Assembly (NCBI RefSeq): GCF_042477335.2
Contig: NC_091247.1
Coordinates: 231,397,001-231,461,000, forward strand
Direction: 5' to 3'
Source: Ovis canadensis
Taxonomy: Eukaryota > Chordata > Mammalia > Artiodactyla > Bovidae
Length of the DNA: 64,000 nt
Both the position numbers and the translations under genes were made by a program. Below the pieces are notes generated by a model. It was not told the origin of the DNA. It saw only the letters and a program-made list of their open reading frames with translations, and ran no database searches. Positions 33,555 to 45,012 of this stretch are shown here, in pieces (positions within the stretch are counted from its first letter, which is position 1; every line of letters starts with the position of its first letter).

Positions 33555-34110
33555 TCCTAACTTAGCATAGTATTTCTGAAGTTCATTCATGTCATTGTGA
33601 ATATCATATCAGTAATTTGTTCCCTTATATGACTATTAGTTCATTGTCTGGATACATGACATTTTCATAATCCACTCTCAGTGGAGTTATTTAAAGAGAT
33701 TTCAGTTGAAGTTGGAGCCAGGCTAGCCAGAATGCTCTGGTTGGGAGCGTTCCCATGCTCATGGTTCACCATCAGTTACAAGAAACAGGAAGACAGGTGT
33801 CTCTACTTTTTCTCTAACCGGAAGCAGAAAACTTCCCTCCCCCCAAGGACATCCAAGCCAATCAAAGACTGTCACAGCCCAACCTTTGGGAAGCCTCCAA
33901 GCTCCTCCAGTGGACTCCAGTTATCACATTATCACAGCTCCTCCTTCTCCCCCTTTTCTGGGCTGTATGTTCAGTTTATAAGAAACTGTCAAACTATTTT
34001 CCAAAGAGGCTTTACCATTTGATGTTACCCCTAGCAATGTATGAAGGCTCCAGTTTTTCCACATCCTTGCCAGCATTTGATGTTGTCAGCCTTTTTATTA
34101 CTTTTTTTTA
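33555..34110 (-). mobile_element. Old L1 3' region, antisense, interrupted
   Basis: catagtatttctgaagttc near the start and taccatttgatgttacccc with tttttccacatccttgcc near the end match reversed L1 3' sequence. The middle (about 33690-33960) is not recognised and may be another insertion. Confidence 0.55.
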
Positions 34111-34119
34111 ATATAAATT

Positions 34120-34260
34120 CTTTTCCATTGTTTTTTGGCTGTCCTGGGTGTTCGTTGCTGTGCACAGACTTTCTCTCTCGTTGAGGCAAGTGGGGGCAGC
34201 TCTGCTGCTGCGGAGCGCAGCAAGATTCTCAACCCCTGGACCACCCGGAAGAGTAGCCCC
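34120..34260 (-). mobile_element. CHR-type tRNA-Glu SINE
   Basis: Reverse copy: ttttttggctgtcctgggtg, gcagcaagattctcaacc and ctggaccacccggaag, the inverted SINE head. Confidence 0.75.
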
Positions 34261-34394
34261 TGCTCTCCGGAACCGAAGAAAGCCGACGTGCAGCAATGAC
34301 TGGACAGTCATAAGTAGGTACGTAGATAGACAGAGATGGGGACTGCAGTGATAAACCTATATGCATTGCTGGCAGCGACCAGAAGTTAGCAGAG

Positions 34395-34555
34395 GTGTGA
34401 AGTGGTTTGTCCCTCAAAGCCTCCGGAAGGAGCCAAGCCTGCTGACACCTTGATTTTAGACTCCTGGCCTCCTACACTGTGAGAGAACGGATTTCTGTTG
34501 TTCAGCTCTCCAGGTTTGTATCTGTTATAGTAGCCTTAGCAAACAAATATAAGCT
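34395..34555 (+). mobile_element. MLT1-type MaLR LTR remnant
   Basis: ctgctgacaccttgatttt, gactcctggcctcctacact and gagagaacggatttctgttg match the MLT1 3' portion, a second copy of the class seen at 31490. Confidence 0.65.
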
Positions 34556-35689
34556 CCTGCTAAAACCATGGGTGCTGAGTTTCTAATGAACTTCCCTGGT
34601 TGGCAACGCGTCACACCCTTTGTCATGAATCCCTGGGACAATTAAGCTTCTCCAGTCTAAGTCCAGGAGGACCCGGGAAGCTGGCACATGGTCTTGCCCA
34701 GGCTTGGCCTCATGAACCCTTTGCCTCTGTTGATTTTACCTTGTACCCTTTCCCTGTGAACATCATGGCTAGTCTGATGACTCCAATCTCTCCGCCACGT
34801 CTGGCTCTGGACCGTGCTTCGTCCCTTCAGCTTGTGTCTTTCACTGTCTGATTGTGTGATTTGCCTTGTCATTATTTTGTGGCAGCCAGACACGGTGTCC
34901 TGGGTGAAAGGGTCCGCTCACAACAAGCGTTAGCAATGTCAGGGGCGGGGAGGGGAGGGGAAGCCCTCTTCCCTGGGGCCAGAGCCCAGGCCTCCATCCA
35001 TCTTGGGATGAGCCCCCAGTCTCTTCCTGAGCCTGTGCCTCTGCATGGGAACTTCACAAGTGTTTCTCCATTTTATATCTCCCCTTGGTTGGGCCAGGAT
35101 GCCCAGGGGAGGCTGGAGCTGCACATTTCCCTTTCTGAGGTCAGTTAGGCTCTGATAACACCCCAGCAGGTCAGGCTCTGGCTAACAAGATTTCCTTGAA
35201 GGCAGCCTTGTTAGGAAACACAGAGTGCTCAGGATGTTTGGAATGGTTCCTTCCTTCCCCCGGCAGAAAGCTTGAGGGGACTTTGCTGCAATGTTTACTT
35301 GGGGACCTGGTCATGCTCCAGGGGTAAATCTCACAGTACTGTATGGACTCCCTTAGGACTGAGTCCCCGTGGTGTTTTTAACTCTCAGACCTGCTATGGT
35401 GAGCCTCCAGAAATTCATTAATTACAGTTCAGTCTCACCTCCCCACACAGAATTTCAAGTCAGTTTCTCTCATGAATGTTTGCAGACTGTGACGACTTGT
35501 ATTCACCTGCCCGTCTCTCCTACCTTGGGAAGAGTGGATTGCTGTGTCCTCCCTTCTCTTACAGACCCAAGAAGAGTTGCTAATTTTTTAGTTTGTTTAG
35601 CCCCTTACTTCTCAGCAGAGATTGGTGACTTCCCAGCTGCTTGCATGCAGAATCCTACAGTGCAGAACTGAGGTGGCAAGTGCAGACAT
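34556..35689. other. Intergenic sequence, unassigned
   Basis: No exon, RNA gene or confidently named repeat seen. Confidence 0.45.
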
Positions 35690-36545
35690 CCTTGGCTCAT
35701 TTCCAGTTTTTAAAAAGCATAACACCTTTCACCATTAAGTTTGGTGCTAGCTATAGGTTTTTCCCTTTAATGAAGTTGATGAATTTCCCGTCTGGTCCTC
35801 GTCTGTTGAGAGTCTTTATCACGAATGTGTGTTAAATTTAGTAAAATGCCTCTTCTGCAGCTATTGTGACAATCTTGTGGGTTTTATTCTCTTTTCTATT
35901 AATATAGTGTGTTACATTAATTGAATTTTAGATGCTAAACCAACTTTGCATTCTTGGGATAAACCCCGCTGATCTTGGTAGATAAGTCTTTTTATAAGTT
36001 GTTGAGTTTGGTTCTTCATTCCTGGTTTGTTTGGTGTTTTTTTCCTGTCTTAATTTTTTTTTTCCTTCACTCCTATTGATTTGAGAGAACAGCTTGAAGA
36101 ACTTTCTTTTTCTTTTCATTTTCTTTCAGTTTGATGAACTTTCTTTAGTGTTTCTGATAAGACAAATCTCTTCCCAATAAATGTCCTGTTTTGTTTACTG
36201 GGACTATCTTTATCTCATTTTCATTTTTCTCTCCAGCCTTCATTTCTGAAGGATGGTATTGCTGAGTATAAAGTTTATTCATTGGCAGGTTTTGTCTTTC
36301 CTTTGACACTTTTCTTGTTTGTTTCGTTTTTCTTTCGACACTTTGCACGCGTCATTTCACTGCCTGTGGCCTCCATCGTCTCTTGTGAGAAGTCAGCTAT
36401 TTAACTGTGTCATCCTTGCCGTGGGTGTGATGGGGGTCATTTTCCTCTTGCGGTTTTCATGGATTTCTTTGTCTTTGACATCCAGGCATTTGGCTATGGT
36501 GTATACAGGTGTGGGTGTCTCTGTGTTGGTCCTGTTTGGTTTTAG
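35690..36545 (-). mobile_element. Old L1 fragments, antisense
   Basis: Contains reversed L1 ORF2-type text (tctattaatatagtgtgtta, accaactttgcattcttggg) and then reversed L1 3' UTR-type text (cttcatttctgaaggatgg, tgagaagtcagctatttaac). Probably two pieces of an L1M-age element. Confidence 0.65.
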
Positions 36546-36557
36546 TTTTCTCATCTG

Positions 36558-36765
36558 GGGAGTCCCAGGTGTCTCAGTGGTAAAGAATCTGCCTGTCAAT
36601 GCAGGAGACTCAGGTTTGATACCTGGGTCGGGAATATTCCCCTGGAGGAGGAAAGGGCAACCCACTGCAGTATTCTTGCTGGGATAACCCCATGGACAGA
36701 GGAGTCTGGCGGGCTGCAGTCCACGGGGTTGCAGAGAGTCAGACAGGACTGAGCAACTGAGCACG
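36558..36765 (+). mobile_element. Bov-tA SINE
   Basis: ggagtcccaggtgtctcagt head, caatgcaggagactcaggtt, gggctgcagtccacggggtt and gacaggactgagcaactgag. It inserted into the old L1 region. Confidence 0.93.
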
Positions 36766-37164
36766 CGGGCATCAGTTTCCCGCTACTCCAGTCTGTGAGC
36801 TGCCGCTCCGCTGGGCTCTTGCGGAGAGCAGGACAGGCCGTGGTTCTTCCTGCTCTGACCGTGCTCCAGGGGCACGTTTATTTCATATCAGGGTTTCACT
36901 TTTTCTAATTGATTGGTGAATAATTTTGCTTTTGGTATTTATAGTGATAAGAGTTGATTTTATTTGGTCCTCCTGTCCAGAAATTCTGGCTTCAGCCTGG
37001 CTTTGTACTAGCTGTTCTGTGTACACTATGAGAAGAGAGTTCTATGGAAAAGCCGTAACTATCAACTACATCTTGTGACCAGTTTCAGAAACAAGGACTG
37101 TAGTAGCTTAGCATGTTTTCTCTTTGCATATATAATATATAAACTAACTGTTGCATTTTCTCTG

Positions 37165-37420
37165 TTTTCCATTTTTAAGAAATACACGGTGTTGGAATGG
37201 ACATACACACAGTAGTGATACCGCATATAAAGCAGATAACGAGCGAGAACCTGCTGTGCAGCACAGGGGACTTCGCTCACTGCTCTGCGGTGCCCGAGAC
37301 GGGAAGGAAATCTAGAAAGAGTGGCTGGGTGTGCACGTGCCGCGGATTCCCTTTGCTGCGCAGCAGAAACCAACACAACGCTGCAGATCAACTCTGCTTC
37401 AATGAGAAATGTTACATGAG
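37165..37420 (+). mobile_element. Artiodactyl L1 3'-end-like fragment
   Basis: Ends with ttccctttgctgcgcagcag, aaaccaacacaacgctgcag and tctgcttcaatgagaaa, a common ruminant L1 3' terminus. The preceding 390 bases (36766-37164) are unassigned. Confidence 0.5.
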
Positions 37421-37439
37421 TTGGAATAGTACATACGTA

Positions 37440-39515
37440 TTTTGCAAAAGGCAAAATGGCTGTCTGGGGAGGCCTTACAAATAGCTGAGAACAGAAGAAA
37501 AGCGAAAGGCAAAGGAGAAAAGGAAAGATACAGCCATCTGAATGCAGAGTTCCAAAGAATAGCAAGGAGAGACACGAAAGCCTTCCTAGGTGATCAATGC
37601 AAAGAAATAAGGAAAACAATAGCATGGAAAAGACTAGAGATCTCTTCAAGAAAATTAGAGATACTAAGGGAATATTTCATGCAAAGAAGGGCACAATAAG
37701 GGACAGAGATGGTATGGACCTAACAAAAGCAGAAGTTATTAAAAAGAGGTGGTAAAACTACACAGAAGAACTACACAAAAAAAATGTTAATGACCTAGAT
37801 AACCATGATGCTGTGATCACTCACCTAGAGCCAGACATCCTGGAGTGCAAAGTCAGGTGGGCCTTAGGAAGCATCACTGTGAACAAAGCTAGTGGAGGTG
37901 ATGGAATTCCAGCTGAGCTATTTCAAATCCTGAAAAATGATGCTGTTAAAGTGCTTCACTCAATATGCCAGCAGATTTGGAAAACTCAGCAGTGGCTGCA
38001 GGACTGGAGAAGGTCAGTTTTCATTCCAATCCCAAAGAAAGGCAATGCCAAAGAATGTTCAAGCTATGGTACAATTGCACTCATCTCACACACTAGCAAA
38101 GTAATGCTCAAAATTATTCAAGTTAGGCTTCAATGGTATGTGAACCAAGAACTTCCAGATGATCAAGCTGGATTTAGAAAAGGCAGAGGAACCAGAGATC
38201 AAATTGCCAATATCCGTTTGATTGTAGAAAAAGCAAGAGAATGCCAGAAAAACATCTGATTCATTGACTATGCTAAAGCCTTTACTGTGTGTATCACAAC
38301 AATCTGTGGAAAATTCTTTAAGAGATGGGTATACCAGACCACCTTGCCTGCCTCCTGAGAAATCTGTATTCAGGGCAAGAAGCAACAGTTAGAACCAGAC
38401 ATGGAACAACAGTTCAGTTCAGTTCAGTCGCTCAGTTGTGTCTGACTCTTTGCGACCCGATGAACCGCAGCACGCCAGGCCTCCCTGTCCATCACCAACT
38501 CCCGGAGTTCACTCAGACTCAGGTCCGTCGAGTCGGTGATGCCATCCAGCCATCTCATCCTCAGTCGTCCCCTTCTCCTCCTGCCCTCAATCCCTCCCAG
38601 CATCAGGGTATTTTCCAATGAATCAAATCTTTACATGAGGTGGCCAAAGTATTATGCACAACGCATCATGTGAAATGCCGGGCTGGATGAAGCACAGGCT
38701 GGAATGAAGATTCCTGAGAGAAATATCAATAATCTCGGATATGTAGATGACACCACCCTTATGGCAGAAAGTGAAGAACTAAAGAGCCTCTTGATGAAAG
38801 TGAAAGAGGAGAGTGAAAAAGTTGGCCTAAAGCTCAACATTCAGAAAACGAAGATCATGGCATCTGGTCCCATCAGTTCATGGGAAATAGATGGGGAAAC
38901 AACTGAAACAGTGACAGACTTTATTTCTTGGGGCTCCAAAATCACTGCAGATGGTGACTGCAGCCATGAAATTAAAAGATGCTGCTTGGAAGAAAAGCTA
39001 TGACCAGCCTAGACAGCATATTAAAAAGCAGAGACGTTACTTTGCCAAGAAAGGTCCGTCTAGTCAAAGCCATGGTTTTCCCGGTAGTCATGTATGGATG
39101 TGAGAGGTGGACCATAAAGAAGGCTGAGCGCTGAAGAATTGATGATTTTGAATTATGGTGTTGGAGAAGACTCTTGAGAGTCCCTTGCATTGCAAGATCA
39201 AACCAGTGAATTCTAAAGGAAATTAGTCCTGAATATTCATTGGAAGGACTGATGCTGAAGGTGAAGCTCCAATACTTTGGCCACCTGATGTGAAGAACTG
39301 ACTCATTAGAAAAGACCCTGATGCTGGGAGGGATTGGGGGCAGGAGGAGAAGGGGACGACAGAGGATGAGATGGCTGGATGGCATCACCGACTCGACGGA
39401 CCTGAGTCTGAGTGAACTCCGGGAGTTGGTGATGGACAGGGAGGCCTGGTGTGCTGCTGTACATGGGGTCACAAAGAGTTGGACACGGCTGAGAGAGTGA
39501 GCTAAACTGAATACA
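37440..39515 (+). mobile_element. BovB LINE, about 2 kb, with internal inverted BovB insert
   Basis: Forward RTE-type LINE. Frames show reverse-transcriptase motifs ASGGDGIPAELFQILKNDA, VFIPIPKKGNAKECSSY and DDQAGFRKGRGTRDQIANIR, followed by stops and frameshifts. The YVDD-type motif lies at about 38741. The 3' end reaches the gagctaaactgaa tail near 39510. It is interrupted by a reverse BovB 3' fragment at 38411-38652, with loss of the intervening target sequence. Confidence 0.93.
38411..38652 (-). mobile_element. Reverse BovB 3' fragment inserted in BovB
   Basis: Starts agttcagttcagttcagtcg (inverted 3' tail) and ends at gtggccaaagtatt. The host BovB stops at atggaacaacag and resumes at about catcatgtgaaatgcc, so roughly 60 bases of host element are missing. 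No target-site duplication is visible. Confidence 0.85.
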
Positions 39516-41014
39516 TACACTGAATAATAAATTTAGTTAAAAAATACACAAGTTGTCAAAAGTTAAGATTGCTGTTTAGTTCGGAGAGCATAAGAGAGTA
39601 CTCGGTGGGGCAGTGACCATCTGAGGAGGGATGAGTGGACACTCGGTGGGGGTGCGGTGACTGCTGGGACTGCACAGACGCTCTCCCTCAGGGGACAGTG
39701 AGGCTTCTTCGCTTACAGTAAGAGTGGATGCACCTCGCCAGGTGAAAATAGAGCCTTGTTTCTTGCTGAGAGGAGGTTCAGGTGTGTTTGAGACTGACTT
39801 TCCAGAAGGTTAGACTTGTTCGCCTTCCACTTACTGCCTCAATCCAGACCCAGCCTTCTCCGCTGCTCTGTAATGATGGAGCTGGGTGCTGGGAGCACTG
39901 AGCAGGGCATGTTCTGTCCTTTCTTGAATATAGCATTCTTTATAATTAATCTCACTACCAGTAGTGTTTATATCGAACTTTCTCTGAAGTCACTGTGTGG
40001 TCTCTGTCTCCTTATTGAACCCTGGCTACTGATGCAAGGAGGAAAAACCAAGCCGAGAAAGGGGGTGTGAGTGCGCCCGTGTGCGTGCCTGTGTGCCCAC
40101 GTGCATGTGTGTATGGAGGCTTGAGAGTTTAAGTAGGGAGGCCAGGGAAGTCCTCAGAGAGAAGGAGACGATGGAATAAGATGTAGGAGGTCAGTTAGCA
40201 TGAGGACAGTTGGAGGGCGTGACAGGTTGCACAGACAATGGCCTGTGGCAGGAGGGTGTCATGGTTTGGCGCTAAATGAACAAGGGGCAGAGCACAAATG
40301 AGACCCGACTGGGTAGGACCTGTGGGTGGCAGCAAGGACTGGCTTTCATGCTGTGTGAGACGGGAGCCCCTGGGAGAGGGATGCAGTTGAACTTGCTTCC
40401 ACTAGGTGCTATGCTGACTATGACAAGCTGGCCTCCCCCAAGTATGGCAGGGTAGCAGCTGGGAGCCCGCTGGGAGGTTGCTGCTGTGAATTTGGTGGCA
40501 GAGACTGTTCTAAGTCTAGGACTTCGGGGAGAGGGGCTCCAGTTAGAAGTGGAGGGACTGGAACTCAGGGTGGGTGGGAGAGGAGAGGGGTCCTAGCTGA
40601 CCGCAGAAGAGCATCATGATCAGGGTGAGGGTTGCCGGCTCTCACAGGAGGACAACCAGCCCGAGCATCGCACGCGCCGGCCCCTATTCTGAAACTGCCT
40701 AGTGCACCTCCAGCCTCCGAGGTGGGGGCGGGGGCGGTCTTCGCTTGCAGGGCTTATCATCTATTCTCGGTTGTAAGATTGACGCTTTCAACCCCCATTT
40801 CCTGAACGATCACCCTACAGAGCTTGCCAGAGGTCCACCCTGCGGTCTGCCTGGGAAAGATGTTCTGGAGGAGCTGTCTAGGCAAATGTGGGACCCCGGG
40901 GAAGCGGCGCTTGACGCCAGCGGAGCGGCCCTGGAGCAAACCTTCTCTGGCAACCTCTCCAGCACCCTCTGCTGACAAGGCTCGGCATAGCTCAGGGATC
41001 AGATTCATTTTGAA
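39516..41014. other. Intergenic sequence upstream of PPP6R2
   Basis: No exon or RNA gene recognised. A GT-rich stretch is at 40066-40112. The 40140-40400 part has the feel of an old medium-reiterated repeat that I cannot name. Confidence 0.45.
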
Positions 41015-41421
41015 GTGAAAAGAAACGCTCCTTCGAAGGAAAGCTATGACAAACCTAGACAACATACTAAAAAACAGAGAAATCACTTTACTGACAAAGG
41101 TCTGTCTAGTCAAAGCTATGGTTTTTCCAGTAGTCATGTATGAGTGCGAGAGTTGGACTATAAAGAAGGCTGAGGGCCAAAGAATTGATGCTTTTGAACT
41201 CTGGTGTTGGAGAAGACTCTTGAGAGTCCTTGGGACTGCCAGGAGATCCAACCAGTCCATCCTAAAGGAGATCAGTCCTGGGTGTTCATTGGAAGGACTG
41301 ATGTTGAGGCTGAAACTCCAATACTTTGGTCACCTGATGCGAAGAGCCGACTTATTGGAAAAGACCCTGATGCTGGGAAAGATTGAAGGCAGGAGGAGAA
41401 AGGGGACGACAGAGGAAGAGA
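41015..41421 (+). mobile_element. BovB fragment abutting the PPP6R2 promoter
   Basis: Forward internal BovB segment ([29 protein letters not shown] in translation) that stops at gaagagatg without the normal 3' tail. Both ends are truncated and the CpG island begins within about 20-40 bases. Confidence 0.9.
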
Positions 41422-41439
41422 TGTTTACCTAGAGGGAGC

Positions 41440-42360
41440 AGAGGAAGGGGAAGCCACGCCCCCACTTCTAGAGGCCCTTCCGACCCCGCGGCCCCGCCCA
41501 CCACGCGCGGCCCCGCCCACAACCGCCACACCCACACGGAGGCCTCGCCCCACCCCCAGACGAGGCCCCGCCCCCGGCGTGCGCGCGGCCGGCCGCCGCC
41601 ACCGCCATTTTGGAGCGACCAGCGCGCGGCCCGCGGCCTGAGCCGGTCCTGAGGCGCCGGCGGGCCGCGCCGGGTCTGTGGGTGTAGTGTCTGTGGGCGC
41701 CTAGCCCGGCCGGGCCCATGTGCGCGCGGCCTACCGCGGGCCGCCCGGGCTTCGCCTCCGCCCGGTCCCTGGCCTCCACCCGGGCCTCCGAGGAGCCGCC
41801 GCGACGCCCGGCCCGCGGGGCAGGTGAGTGCGGCCGCGGCTGAGGGCCGGCGGGGCCCGCGCCCCGGTGTCCCCATGGCAGCCGCCGCCGTGAGGCCCGG
41901 CCTGTCCGCGCCCCGCGGCCGGGGTCCGCCGGGCCCGCGCCCGCCGTTGGCGCCCGCCCCGTCCGCGTCCTCTCCACGTGTCCGCCGCCGCCTGCCGTGC
42001 CGTCAGCGCCCGCCCGCGGGGACCGCCCGCCGGCGCCCGCCCCCCAGCGCCCTGAGCCCCAGGGCCGCAGTCCTCGCCCGCCGGCGCCCGCCCCCCAGCG
42101 CCGCCCGCCGTCAGCGACCCCCCGGAGGCTCTCCCCCTCGTCAGGCGGTCGCGCGTTTCTGCCCTTCCTTCCCCCGTGCCGCCGGGGCCCGCGCAGTCCG
42201 CACCCCGCTTGCCGGCCGGGCGCCCCGTCAGTGCCCCGGGGCTGAGTCCCGCTCAGGGCCCGCCCCGCCTGCCCCGCCCGGCCGCGGGGCGCTCCCCTCG
42301 CCGGAGCCCCCTGTCGTCTGTGCCCTTCCCCCCTCACTGTGCCCTTCCCGTTTCTCCAGT
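41440..42360 (+). promoter_or_regulatory. PPP6R2: PPP6R2 CpG-island promoter
   Basis: Dense CpG island with repeated ccccgccc boxes at 41480-41575 and a YY1-type CCGCCATTTTGG at 41602-41613, typical of TATA-less start sites. A plus-strand donor follows at 41824. Assigned to PPP6R2 because in human this gene lies next, head-to-head with DENND6B. No PPP6R2 protein sequence is present to prove it. Confidence 0.7.
41605..41823 (+). other. PPP6R2: Probable noncoding exon 1 of PPP6R2
   Basis: Begins near the YY1-type element and ends with GGGGCAG|gtgagt at 41823/41824, a strong donor. PPP6R2 encodes a regulatory (SAPS-domain) subunit of protein phosphatase 6. The 5' end is approximate, and identity rests on synteny. 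Confidence 0.6.
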
Positions 42361-42395
42361 CGCCTGTCTCTCCGCCTGTCATCTGCTGACTCCTT

Positions 42396-42512
42396 CATGG
42401 CAACCCACTCTGGTGCTCTTGCCTGGAGAATCCCGTGGACGGAGGAGCCTGGTGGGCTACAGTCCACGGGTCGCAAAGAGTCGGACACGACGGAGCGACT
42501 TCTCTCTCACTG
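42396..42512 (+). mobile_element. Bov-tA SINE, 5'-truncated
   Basis: ctcttgcctggagaatcccg, gggctacagtccacgggtcg and gagtcggacacgacggagcg: the 3' half of the SINE, just inside PPP6R2 intron 1. Confidence 0.9.
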
Positions 42513-42859
42513 CCACGTTTCTTCCCCACCACCTCTCCTTCACACCTGGGGCGGCCCTTATGCACTTTCCAGGCCCCGTGAATGTCCTCGCACCATCACT
42601 GTGAGGTCCATACAACCCCCCTTCCACTTTGTGTCTTCACAGCCTAACGCCCTGCATCGTCCGCAGACTTGTCCCTGACTGCTCCCACCTCGCTGCTGAC
42701 CCCCTGGCCTGTCGCCACCAGCTCGCCCAGTCTGTGGCTTCCACGTAGCTCCTGCGTTCCGCTCTGCGCCGCCCCGTTCTCTCCCTGTGTCCACCTGCCT
42801 TGTCCATAGGGCCTTCTCCAGCCTGTTACTCGCTTATCCACCTGTCATCTCCCCCCTTC

Positions 42860-43020
42860 CCTTGTGTCTCAGCTGGTAAAGAATCCACCTGCAATGCAGG
42901 AGCCCTGGGCTCGATCCCTGGGGACAATCCCCTGGAGAAGGGGAACGCTGCCCCCTCCAGTATTCTGGCCTGGAGAATCCCGTGGAATGTACAGAGCTGG
43001 ACACGGCTGAGTGGCTGTCA
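42860..43020 (+). mobile_element. Bov-tA SINE, internally deleted
   Basis: gtgtctcagctggtaaagaa, cctgcaatgcaggagccctg and gagctggacacggctgagtg. The usual block around the second half is missing about 30 bases. Confidence 0.9.
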
Positions 43021-43147
43021 CTCGCTCACCTCCCGCCGTGGCCTCTTCCTGCCCTGCCCTTGGCTTCTCAGGGCCTGAGTTCTCACTGGTACTCTCAGCT
43101 GTTCACCTCTTCTTCGTGTCCCTTCCGTTTGGCTTCTCTAATGTCTT

Positions 43148-43413
43148 TGGAAGGAATGATGCTGAAGCTGAAGCTCCAGTACTTTGGCCACCTCATGTGA
43201 AGAGTTGACTCATGGGAAAAGACTCTGATGCTGGGAGGGATTGGGGGCAGGAGGAGAAGGGGACGACCGAGGATGAGATGGCTGGATGGCATCCCTGACT
43301 CGATGGACAAGAGTTTGGGTGAACTCCGGGAGTTGGTGATGGACAGGGAGGCCTGGTGTGCTGCAGTTCATGGGGTTGCAAAGAGTCGGACACGACTGAG
43401 TGACTGAACTGAA
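43148..43413 (+). mobile_element. BovB LINE 3' end
   Basis: Forward 3' terminus from ggaaggaatgatgctgaagc to gagtgactgaactgaatg. Short 5'-truncated copy of the kind abundant in ruminants. Confidence 0.93.
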
Positions 43414-43829
43414 TGTCAGCTAAACCCTGGAAGGCAAGAAGAGCCTTCTGGACTGAGGGGGCAGCACATGCAAAGATCCTGGACCTCCTCCAGGAACCTG
43501 GATAAGACTGCTGTGTGGCCAGGGTAAAGGGGAGAGACACTCAGAGCCTTCGTTAAAACGTTGGCCTTCCAGTCGTCTCTTGTTTGTAGTCTGTTGACTC
43601 TGGGTTGTGAGGGGACGCAGGCTGCAGGTTGAGTTGGGGAGTGCCATCGACATGTGAATACCAGAGGGAGAGACAAGATGTTGGGAGGAGTGCAGTTCCT
43701 TTGTGTGCCTTTTTAGTTGTTAAAGCCATCCTTCAAAATTGAAAGGTAACAATTCCCGATTCTGATTTCTATTTTTTAGAGTAATTTTGCAGGTCCTTCA
43801 GCATCATATAAATGGAGCCAGAAAGCATA

Positions 43830-44018
43830 CTACACAGTCTTTCACGTCTCTTTGGGTCTGTTTGGCTGTGCCAGGTCTTGGTTGAGGTGTGCGAGATCTT
43901 CTGTTGGCAGCGTGCAAACTCAGCTGTGGCCCATGTGCTCCAGTTCCCTGACCAGGGACGGGGCCTAGGCTGCCCGCATTGGGGGTGCGGAGTCTTAGCC
44001 ATTGGACCACCAGAGAAA
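43830..44018 (-). mobile_element. CHR-type tRNA-Glu SINE
   Basis: Reverse copy with ctgtttggctgtgccaggtc, gttccctgaccagggacgg and cattggaccaccagagaaat. Confidence 0.8.
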
Positions 44019-44024
44019 TCTCTG

Positions 44025-44400
44025 TGTCTGTCTTCTTTTGCTCAGTATATTTTTGAAATATAATGATTTTGATTCTTTTATCTGTAGTTGTGCTTTTCAT
44101 TTGAATAATATTCCTTTGTATGAAAATAGTTTTCTTATTGATATTTGGGTTGGTTTCACCTTTTGGCTGTTGTAACTAGTCACTAAGTTTATTTACATTC
44201 TTTTGTGGATATATGTATTATTTCTTTGGGATAAATGTGTGGGAATGGAATTGCTAGGTCATAGAATAGATTTATGTTTAATCTTTTTAGAAACTGCGAG
44301 ATTTCCCAAACTGGTACCATCTTATACTCCCGTCAGTAATGTATGAGAGTTCTAGTTTCTCCACATCCATACCAACAGTTGATATTATCAGTTTTTTAAA
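44025..44400 (-). mobile_element. Old L1 3' region, antisense
   Basis: ggaatggaattgctaggtca, tactcccgtcagtaatgtat and tagtttctccacatccatac match inverted L1 3' sequence. Confidence 0.75.
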
Positions 44401-44456
44401 TTTTATTTTAACTCAGGTGGTAGTGGTGTTTCGTTATGGTTTTAGTAACGACGGTG

Positions 44457-44762
44457 GGGCTTCCCTGGTGGGTCAGTGGTAAAGAATCTCCCTGCCAGTG
44501 CAGGAGACGCAGGTTCGATCCCTGATCAGGGAAGATCCCACACGCTGTGGAGCAACCTAAGCCCGTACACTACAGCTGTGGAGCCTGCGCTGTGGGGCCC
44601 GGAGCTGCGCCTCTGAGCCTGTGTGCCCTGTGGCGCCTGCGCTGTGGAGCAAGAGGAGCCTCCGCAGTGAGGCGCTAGGGTAGCCCCTGCTTACTGCAAC
44701 TAGAGAAAAGCCTGCATCGCAAGGAAGACCCAGCGCAGCCAAAACTAAATAAATAAAGCAAA
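44457..44762 (+). mobile_element. CHR-type tRNA-Glu SINE, long form
   Basis: Complete head (ggggcttccctggtgggtca), B-box region gcaggttcgatccctgatca, GC-rich body and the tail agacccagcgcagccaaaac followed by an aaataaataaa run. Near full length. Confidence 0.88.
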
Positions 44763-45012
44763 ACAGTGCTGAGGGACTTTCACGTGCTTTCCGACCGTTT
44801 GTGTCTCTCTTGTTAAGTCTTGTTAAGTGTCCAGTCTTCTGTCCGCTTTTTGTTGGATTGTCTTTATTAACTATTTGCAATTAAAACAATTCTGGTTGTC
44901 AGTCTTTTATGATGTGGATACAGACACAGTGAGGGAGTGGGAGGAGGAGAGGAAACGAGAGCTTAAGGTTTCTTCTTATTTTGTAGTTTGCCTGATTCTC
45001 TTTTTTTCTGGA

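Larger units (their letters stand above)
32075..33560 (-). mobile_element. BovB LINE 3' end, reverse, split by a forward BovB
   Basis: Two reverse segments, 32075-32351 and 33320-33560, join to one continuous BovB 3' portion (terminal cagttcagttcagtcactc through the cacccagg/gctgatctccc boundary to the ctttttaatatgctgtctagg region). The gap is filled by a forward copy at 32352-33319. RTE-clade element lacking its 5' part. Confidence 0.9.

Noticed and set aside
41468-42678. Long frames on both strands (304 and 284 codons) in the PPP6R2 CpG island
   Set aside because: CpG-island composition removes stop codons. The peptides are Ala/Arg/Pro/Gly-rich with no domain, and one runs into a Bov-tA SINE.
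44457-44540. tRNA gene-like A and B boxes in the SINE heads, here and in other CHR and Bov-tA copies
   Set aside because: These are tRNA-Glu-derived SINE promoters, without an intact cloverleaf, and embedded in repeat bodies.
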